A stretch of 9,204 nucleotides of DNA from Sphingobacterium sp. UBA1575 (lineage in GTDB: Bacteria; Bacteroidota; Bacteroidia; Sphingobacteriales; Sphingobacteriaceae), in the NCBI GenBank assembly GCA_002322865.1, contig DCOH01000020.1, positions 53,258 to 62,461 of the forward strand, read 5' to 3'. Each line of letters opens with the position of its first letter. Within the stretch, counting starts at the first letter, position 1. The translations under genes were made by a program, and so were the position numbers. Below, piece by piece: positions 1 through 4,694 of this stretch. The notes under the pieces are model-generated. The model saw only the letters and a program-made list of their open reading frames with translations. It did no database searches and was not told where the DNA came from.

Positions 1-21
1 GTTAGATGTTAGATGTTAGAT
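1..21. repeat. heptamer tandem repeat (GTTAGAT)x3
   Basis: Three perfect head-to-tail copies of the 7-base unit GTTAGAT start at the first base of the window, followed by degenerate continuations (TAAAGAT, ATTAGAA) up to about base 35. The array probably extends left beyond the window, so its copy number is unknown. It ends a few bases before the start of the lipoprotein gene and therefore lies in its promoter or leader region. Seven is not a multiple of three, so a coding role is unlikely. Copy-number change by slippage could alter promoter spacing, but that is inference. Confidence 0.8.
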
Positions 22-46
22 TAAAGATATTAGAAATTTGGATGGT

Positions 47-703
47 ATGAAGAATATATTTTTAATGTTGTTTTTGGGCTTGGTGGCTTTAGGGTTCGTG
101 TCTATGGGATTGGTTGGATGTCAAGGAGGGAATAAGATGGGTCCTGGTGATACGGTTGGTTCGGGTGATACTGTTGGATTAGGTGCAGGTAGTGGGTTGG
201 ATTCGGTGTTGGGGCGGGATGGCTTATCTGATGGTGGGAATGTGGATAGTTTGAAGGTGGTGAGAGCAAATTATGATCGGATACAGGGAATAAGGGATTG
301 GGATAGGATTGATTCTACGGAAATTTTTGAGTCTACGGAAGGTGGTATGGTTTATTATTATTTCAAAAATAAGGTGTTGGAGAAGTTGGATGTTTCTTAT
401 TATGGGGAGTCTGGCTATACCTTGGCGAAGTATTATTTATTGGATAATAAGGTTTCCTTTGTTTTTGAGGAAAGGTATAATTATAATAGTCATATGTATG
501 CGCCTGAATTTGATATGGATAAGACCAAGAAGTTTGGGGAGGATCGGTTTTATTATTATGATGGGAAATTTTTTAAGTTTATTGGGACCAAAGAACAAGA
601 GGAGGATGTGGCGGGAACTAGGGATAGAGCACAAGTGAACCTGGACATGTTTCAAAAGTTTATGAAAATAAAGGCGAATAATTATAAAACACAACCGAAC
701 TAA
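47..703 (+). CDS. predicted lipoprotein of unknown function
   Basis: Start: the ATG at 47 gives a standard lipoprotein signal peptide (Lys2, then a hydrophobic core to about residue 21). A TTG nine bases upstream would only add three residues. The lipobox reads L-V-G-C with Cys25 as the lipidated residue, so the 218-residue product should be membrane anchored. After Cys25 comes a flexible Gly-rich linker (about residues 26-65) containing GDTVG twice. The folded part (about 72-218) is rich in Tyr and charged residues, with motifs such as FESTEGG, SYYGESGY and KYYLLDNKVSFVFEERYNYN, which look like a beta-strand-rich domain of the kind seen in hypothetical proteins of Bacteroidota. I cannot assign a function. 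The DNA is unusual: by hand count, bases 121-240 hold 52 G and 11 C, unlike the balanced genes further right. The next gene starts 12 bases downstream and may be cotranscribed. Confidence 0.75.
   Translation: MKNIFLMLFLGLVALGFVSMGLVGCQGGNKMGPGDTVGSGDTVGLGAGSGLDSVLGRDGLSDGGNVDSLKVVRANYDRIQGIRDWDRIDSTEIFESTEGGMVYYYFKNKVLEKLDVSYYGESGYTLAKYYLLDNKVSFVFEERYNYNSHMYAPEFDMDKTKKFGEDRFYYYDGKFFKFIGTKEQEEDVAGTRDRAQVNLDMFQKFMKIKANNYKTQPN
146..177 (+). repeat. 18-base direct repeat encoding GDTVG twice
   Basis: Bases 146-159 and 164-177 are the same 14-base word apart from one mismatch (GGTGATACGGTTGG and GGTGATACTGTTGG), with a period of 18 bases or six codons. They encode two GDTVG units in the Gly-rich linker after the lipobox. 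The in-frame period means gain or loss of a unit would change only the linker length. Confidence 0.7.
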
Positions 704-715
704 TTCCTAAAATAA

Positions 716-1204
716 ATGGCTATAAAATGTTCTTTTATGCCCATAGTGGATTTGAGTTCGAGGTATCTGATTCTTGGTTCGTTGCCGGGGGATCTTTCGC
801 TGGAGAAACAGGAATATTATGGGCATCCGCAGAATAGGTTTTGGAGATTATTGGGGATGATATTTCAGGAGGATATCATGTTGGAATATGCCGATAAAAA
901 ACGATTTCTTCTTAAGCATAATATCGCGGTATGGGATGTTTGTGGGACGGCATTCCGGGTAGGGAGCATGGATACAGCGATTCAGGAGGTAGTACCTAAT
1001 GCTATACCGGATTTGCTTAAGCAATATCCGGGGATTGAACATGTACTCTTTAATGGAAAAAAAGCGATGCATCTGTACGATCGTTTTTTCGAACGCATAG
1101 ATGGCATTCAGTATCATGAATTGCCGAGTACGAGCCCTGCAAATGCAGCCTATAACCTGGAAAAATTAAATAGCTATTGGTCAAAAGCCTTCGGTTTCCA
1201 TTGA
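716..1204 (+). CDS. DNA-deoxyinosine (hypoxanthine) glycosylase, uracil-DNA glycosylase superfamily family 6
   Basis: Predicted cytoplasmic base-excision repair enzyme that removes hypoxanthine, the product of adenine deamination, from DNA. The 162 residues cover the whole UDG-fold domain. Motif 1 runs from L20-G-S-L-P-G25 through Y34-Y-G-H-P-Q-N-R-F-W43. Asn40 aligns with the active-site Asn39 described for the Methanosarcina barkeri family 6 enzyme. Motif 2 is L136-P-S-T-S-P-A-N143 near the C-terminus, and W73-D-V-C lies in the middle. This pattern (GSLPG, YYxHPxNxFW, LPSTSPAN) fits family 6 better than families 1, 2, 4 or 5. Start: ATG at 716, twelve bases after the lipoprotein stop, with no evident Shine-Dalgarno site, as usual for this phylum. 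The 5' half shares the G-over-C bias of the preceding gene and the 3' half is more balanced. The family is clear. Substrate preference (hypoxanthine versus uracil) cannot be read from sequence alone. Confidence 0.88.
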   Translation: MAIKCSFMPIVDLSSRYLILGSLPGDLSLEKQEYYGHPQNRFWRLLGMIFQEDIMLEYADKKRFLLKHNIAVWDVCGTAFRVGSMDTAIQEVVPNAIPDLLKQYPGIEHVLFNGKKAMHLYDRFFERIDGIQYHELPSTSPANAAYNLEKLNSYWSKAFGFH

Positions 1205-1301
1205 TTTTAGAGCAGAAAGCAAAAAAATTACGGGAAACCTTTTTCATAATAGGATATAATGACGTAACTTCAAGAAACCATTATTAACACATCCAATTAT
1301 T

Positions 1302-2033
1302 ATGAGATTTCAGGAATTAGAAAATGCCTTAGAGCAGCTTTTTCTTCAGATCAAAGCAGCAAATCTATCCAATACTTCCAGTGTTAGAACACAGGAGTTT
1401 ATGGAGCTGATCAATAGCTCTCCCTATCTGATTACGATTCATGATGTGGAATTCTATCGGCCTATCGGTATCAATGATGCCATGCGGCTGTTCTATGGAT
1501 TTCAAAAAAATTGGTTGACCGGCATGGATTACCTTTATTATCTGCAGACCATACATACCAGCACGTACCACAGTTTATTGAATTCCCTGACTTTCTTCCG
1601 TAAGGATAAACCCTCCTACCTGAACCTGGATTATAAACTCCTGCACCATAGCAAAGAATTTAGGCTGGTGATCGGGACTTCCAAAACCATCATCAGAACG
1701 GAGAATGGAAAACCGAAATATGCGATTACCGTCGCGAAAGAAAGTACAGTAAAAGGAGACACCAGCAAACTAGACCTGATCAACCAACTGACGATCAGGG
1801 AAAAAGAGATTGCTAAACTCCTGATTGATGGTGTCAGTAAAAAAGAAATTGCTGATCTTTTGTTTATTTCCACCTCTACCGTGCAGACGCATTGCAAAAC
1901 CATCTATAAAAAACTTAAAATCAACAAAATAAGCGAATTGATCAGTTTGGGTGATACATTCTCCTTCCAATTGATGAACTACGATGGGGATGAATCCGAT
2001 TTACTTAATTTTGACCCTTTTGATCCCCGCTAA
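1302..2033 (+). CDS. LuxR-type transcriptional regulator with N-terminal PAS-like domain
   Basis: Predicted DNA-binding regulator of 243 residues. The C-terminal part (about 160-217) is a clear LuxR/GerE helix-turn-helix: L163-T-I-R-E-K-E-I-A-K-L-L, then G-V-S-K-K-E-I-A, then I-S-T-S-T-V-Q-T-H and a recognition-helix end at I-Y-K-K-L-K-I. The N-terminal part (about 30-148) resembles a PAS fold: S39-S-P-Y-L-I-T-I-H-D opening, I57-N-D-A-M-R-L-F-Y-G-F after it, and a closing strand with P-K-Y-A-I-T-V-A-K-E. No receiver domain or phospho-acceptor pattern is seen, and no histidine kinase is adjacent, so it is probably a one-component sensor or an orphan. An acidic tail (about 218-243) follows the HTH. 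It stands alone: 97 bases separate it from the glycosylase and 56 from purM. The ligand and target genes are unknown. Confidence 0.88.
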   Translation: MRFQELENALEQLFLQIKAANLSNTSSVRTQEFMELINSSPYLITIHDVEFYRPIGINDAMRLFYGFQKNWLTGMDYLYYLQTIHTSTYHSLLNSLTFFRKDKPSYLNLDYKLLHHSKEFRLVIGTSKTIIRTENGKPKYAITVAKESTVKGDTSKLDLINQLTIREKEIAKLLIDGVSKKEIADLLFISTSTVQTHCKTIYKKLKINKISELISLGDTFSFQLMNYDGDESDLLNFDPFDPR

Positions 2034-2074
2034 GCCAGGATAGAAAAACATTCGGTTTAATCGCTTGGTTTGTT

Positions 2075-2082
2075 TATTTTTG
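2075..2082 (+). promoter_or_regulatory. Bacteroidota-type -7 promoter box for purM
   Basis: TATTTTTG is an exact match to the TAnnTTTG -7 consensus of the Bacteroidota primary sigma factor. A weak -33 partner, TTCG at 2051-2054 (3 of 4 against TTTG), lies 20 bases upstream, inside the accepted spacing. The box ends seven bases before the purM ATG, so transcription should begin at or within a few bases of the start codon. The LuxR-type gene ends at 2033, leaving room for an independent promoter. Confidence 0.65.
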
Positions 2083-2089
2083 CATCAAG

Positions 2090-3268
2090 ATGTCAGATTT
2101 AAAATACAATCAACGAGGTGTATCCGCAGGGAAAGAGGATGTACACAATGCAATTAAAAATATTGACAAAGGTTTATATCCCCAGGCCTTCTGTAAAATC
2201 ATCCCGGATATATTGGGTGCTGATGAAGCTTGGTGCAACATCATGCATGCGGATGGCGCTGGAACAAAATCTTCCTTAGCGTATGTTTACTGGAAGGAAA
2301 CCGGTGATCTTTCGGTATGGAAAGGTATTGCGCAGGATGCCATCATCATGAATTTGGATGACCTGCTTTGCGTTGGAGCCATCGACAACATCTTATTATC
2401 TTCTACCATCGGTAGGAACAAAAACCTGATTCCAGGAGAGGTGATCGCAGAGATCATCAACGGAACAGAAGAAATCTTGGCCGAATTGCGTGAAATGGGA
2501 ATTGGTATCTATTCCACCGGTGGTGAAACAGCTGATGTGGGCGATATCGTTCGTACGATCATTGTAGATAGTACCGTGACCTGTAGAATGAAACGTGAGG
2601 ACGTAATCTCCAATCACCGCATCAAAGCAGGAAATGTGATCGTGGGGCTTGCATCAAATGGCAAGGCATCCTACGAAAAAGAATACAATGGTGGAATGGG
2701 ATCCAACGGATTGACATCTGCCCGCCACGATGTATTCAGTAAATATATCGCAGAAAAATACCCGGAAAGTTTTGATCCGGCAGTACCATACGATCTGGTA
2801 TTTGCTGGTGGAAAAGCCTTAACAGATAAAATTGAAGTAGAAACAGGTGAAGAGGTGACCGCCGGAAAATTGGTATTATCGGCTACCCGGACCTATGCCC
2901 CTGTTATCAAACAGATTTTGGATAAATACCGTTCGCAGATTGATGGGATGGTGCATTGTTCGGGAGGTGCGCAGACGAAAGTGTTGCACTTCGTGGATAA
3001 GGTACATGTCATCAAGGACAATCTATTTCCGATCCCTCCCCTGTTCGAATTGATTCAGAAAGAATCCAATACCGATTGGAAGGAGATGTACAAAGTATTC
3101 AATATGGGGCACCGTATGGAACTTTATGTACCGGAAGAAATTGCTGCTGATATCATCCAGATTTCTGAATCCTTTGGTGTTCCGGCCCAGATCATCGGCC
3201 GTGTGGAAGAAGCAGCGCAGAAGCAAGTGACGATTCGCGACCCATACGGAGAATTCATTTACGAGTAA
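2090..3268 (+). CDS. purM: phosphoribosylformylglycinamidine cyclo-ligase (AIR synthase), Bacteroidota long form
   Basis: Catalyses the fifth step of de novo purine synthesis: ATP-dependent ring closure of FGAM to AIR in the cytoplasm. The 392 residues carry the PurM family landmarks in order: D55-G-A-G-T-K60 (nucleotide-binding loop, DGVGTK in E. coli), D90-D-L-L, G144-G-E-T-A-D-V-G-D152 (GGETAEMPG in E. coli), G202-M-G-S-N-G-L-T-S-A-R212, the HCSGG segment at 289-293, and M333-Y-K-V-F-N-M-G-H341 near the end. It is about 45 residues longer than the E. coli enzyme. From memory of the family, this length and the N-terminal RGVSAGKEDVHNAIKNIDKG segment are typical of Bacteroidota PurM. The ATG at 2090 is the only start fitting the conserved N-terminus and lies just after the promoter box. 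A RimB-like gene follows after 11 bases, suggesting an operon through rimK. Confidence 0.95.
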   Translation: MSDLKYNQRGVSAGKEDVHNAIKNIDKGLYPQAFCKIIPDILGADEAWCNIMHADGAGTKSSLAYVYWKETGDLSVWKGIAQDAIIMNLDDLLCVGAIDNILLSSTIGRNKNLIPGEVIAEIINGTEEILAELREMGIGIYSTGGETADVGDIVRTIIVDSTVTCRMKREDVISNHRIKAGNVIVGLASNGKASYEKEYNGGMGSNGLTSARHDVFSKYIAEKYPESFDPAVPYDLVFAGGKALTDKIEVETGEEVTAGKLVLSATRTYAPVIKQILDKYRSQIDGMVHCSGGAQTKVLHFVDKVHVIKDNLFPIPPLFELIQKESNTDWKEMYKVFNMGHRMELYVPEEIAADIIQISESFGVPAQIIGRVEEAAQKQVTIRDPYGEFIYE

Positions 3269-3279
3269 AATCTTTGTGC

Positions 3280-3711
3280 GTGAAGGGCAAGAAGATCATC
3301 GGAAGAACAGAAATCATCGATTTACCCGAGTTGGGCCTTTACAATATCGAGGCGAAAACGGATACGGGAGCAGAAACCTCTGTCCTTCATTGTGAACAGA
3401 TGGAGGTGGTAAAACGAAAAGGTCACTTGTATATCATCGGGCATATCCGTCCGAACCTGGAAAGTGATCAGGTTTTAAAACTTACATTCCCTGTGCACCG
3501 CGAGAGAACCGTAAAGAGTTCTTTTGGGCAATCAGAGATCCGCTATATCTTCTTGACCAAGGTTCGCATGTTTAACGAGCTATACGACATTAAATTGTCT
3601 TTTCGCGACCGTTCAGCCATGTCCTACCCCATGTTATTAGGTCGAAACTTTATTACAGGAAAATTTCTTGTGGATGTATCTAAGAAAAATTTGGCATCCA
3701 ATATGATATAA
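3280..3711 (+). CDS. RimB-like retropepsin-fold protein (PF05618, 'ATP-dependent zinc protease' family), GTG start
   Basis: This 143-residue protein has the core of the PF05618 family, commonly named ATP-dependent zinc protease. Its D28-T-G-A-E-T-S34 loop is the D-[ST]-G-A signature of retropepsin-like aspartic proteases. The surrounding pattern (K-x-I-I-G-R near the start, D-L-P-E-L-G-L, later L-L-G-R-N-F near 120) also fits. No zinc-binding HExxH motif is visible, so the family name is misleading here. In Pseudomonas the homologue RimB is encoded with RimK and affects S6 modification. Its position 29 bases before rimK supports the same partnership. Start: the first in-frame ATG lies beyond the DTGA motif, so the true start must be non-ATG. 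GTG at 3280 fits the usual family N-terminus, and TTG at 3274 is the alternative (two more residues). No signal peptide is seen, so it is cytoplasmic. The family is firm. The exact substrate is inferred. Confidence 0.82.
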   Translation: MKGKKIIGRTEIIDLPELGLYNIEAKTDTGAETSVLHCEQMEVVKRKGHLYIIGHIRPNLESDQVLKLTFPVHRERTVKSSFGQSEIRYIFLTKVRMFNELYDIKLSFRDRSAMSYPMLLGRNFITGKFLVDVSKKNLASNMI

Positions 3712-3740
3712 TCATTATAAGTTTTATACAAAAAGCAACA

Positions 3741-4676
3741 GTGAAAATAGCCGTTTTATCGACTAATAAGTCGTTATATTCTACACGACGCCTCGTAGAG
3801 GCTGCGATCAGCAGAGGACATGAGTGCGAAGTCATAGACCATAGCAAATGTTACGTAGGGATTCGCCAAGGCGAACCTACCATGCACTATAAAGGCCAGG
3901 ATATGCCGGCCATAGATGCCATTATTCCACGTATCGGTAATTCGGTAACCTTCTACGGTTCAGCGATCGTCCGCCAGTTCGAAGTTATGGATGTAATATC
4001 CGCCAACCAGAGCCAGGCCATCACCAGGTCCAGGGATAAACTGCGCTGTATGCAGATCCTTTCCGGCGCTGGATTGGGACTTCCGATTACCGGATTTGCA
4101 AGGACTGCCGCCAATGTAGACGATTTGATCAACATGGTTGGTGGTGCACCACTCGTGATCAAATTGCTAGAAGGAACCCAAGGGATCGGTGTGGTATTGG
4201 CAGAGACCAAGAAAGCCGCATCTTCGGTGATCGAAGCGTTCTATGGTTTAGGAAACAACATCCTGATCCAGGAATACATCAAAGAAGCGAAAGGCTCTGA
4301 TATCCGTGCATTTGTGGTGGATGGTAAAGTGGTTGGCGCTATGAAGCGTACTGCCAAAGAAGGAGAATTCCGTTCGAACCTGCATCGAGGTGGTACCGCC
4401 GAAGTGGTAAAATTAACATTAAAAGAAAGACAGACTGCCATTGCTGCGGCAAAAGCCATGGGATTAACCGTTGCCGGGGTGGATATGTTGCCATCAGCAC
4501 GTGGACCGTTGATCTTGGAGGTAAACTCCTCCCCTGGTTTGGAAGGTATTGAAAATGCCACCGGAAAGGATATCGCTGCGGAGATTATTAAATATCTGGA
4601 AAGACAGTATGAAGCCAAACAATTAGCAAAACCGACTACGGTAAAAAGAAAAATAAAAAAAGAGAGCAAGCTTTAA
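3741..4676 (+). CDS. rimK: ribosomal protein S6--L-glutamate ligase
   Basis: ATP-grasp ligase that adds glutamate residues to the C-terminus of ribosomal protein S6. E. coli RimK can also make poly-alpha-glutamate. The 311 residues align along their whole length with E. coli RimK (300 residues): M1-K-I-A-V-L-S, H49-Y-K-G, P63-R-I-G-N-S-V-T-F-Y-G, S97-R-D-K-L-R, G134-G-A-P-L-V-I-K-L-L-E-G-T-Q-G-I-G150 (ATP-grasp core, Lys141), Q177-E-Y-I-K-E-A, F210-R-S-N-L-H-R-G-G, and the metal-ligand region with D248, E260 and N262 in L-E-V-N-S-S-P-G-L-E-G-I-E. The GTG at 3741 is the start, since the first in-frame ATG is at codon 48, inside the conserved domain. A Lys-rich tail of about 22 residues follows the conserved domain, and its last residues lie in the terminator stem. 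It is probably cotranscribed with purM and the RimB-like gene. Confidence 0.95.
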   Translation: MKIAVLSTNKSLYSTRRLVEAAISRGHECEVIDHSKCYVGIRQGEPTMHYKGQDMPAIDAIIPRIGNSVTFYGSAIVRQFEVMDVISANQSQAITRSRDKLRCMQILSGAGLGLPITGFARTAANVDDLINMVGGAPLVIKLLEGTQGIGVVLAETKKAASSVIEAFYGLGNNILIQEYIKEAKGSDIRAFVVDGKVVGAMKRTAKEGEFRSNLHRGGTAEVVKLTLKERQTAIAAAKAMGLTVAGVDMLPSARGPLILEVNSSPGLEGIENATGKDIAAEIIKYLERQYEAKQLAKPTTVKRKIKKESKL

Positions 4677-4694
4677 AACTTGCTCTCTTTTTTT
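4655..4694. terminator. bidirectional intrinsic terminator shared by rimK and the transglutaminase gene
   Basis: A perfect inverted repeat has arms 4655-4670 and 4679-4694 and an 8-base loop (CTTTAAAA). The core stem of ten pairs is AGAGAGCAAG with CTTGCTCTCT, flanked by seven A on the left and seven T on the right, so both transcripts end in a hairpin followed by a U run. The stop codons of the two converging genes overlap inside the loop (4673-4676). The stem is therefore the last coding sequence of both genes. Confidence 0.93.

Noticed and set aside
1255..1260. TATAAT in front of the LuxR-type gene
   Set aside because: It matches the E. coli -10 box, but no -35 partner lies at the right distance and Bacteroidota promoters use TAnnTTTG instead. 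In A/T-rich spacer DNA this hexamer is expected by chance.
3269..3276. AATCTTTG as a promoter box for the RimB-like gene
   Set aside because: It lacks the first T of the TAnnTTTG box and no -33 element is found upstream. The short gap to purM favours cotranscription.
3707..3719. Small palindrome TATAATCATTATA between the RimB-like gene and rimK
   Set aside because: Arms of six A/T-only bases around a single C, partly inside a stop codon, are too weak to call as an operator or terminator.
4241..4669. 142-codon open frame on the - strand opposite rimK
   Set aside because: It is a shadow of a well-conserved gene, with a low-complexity translation and no family resemblance.
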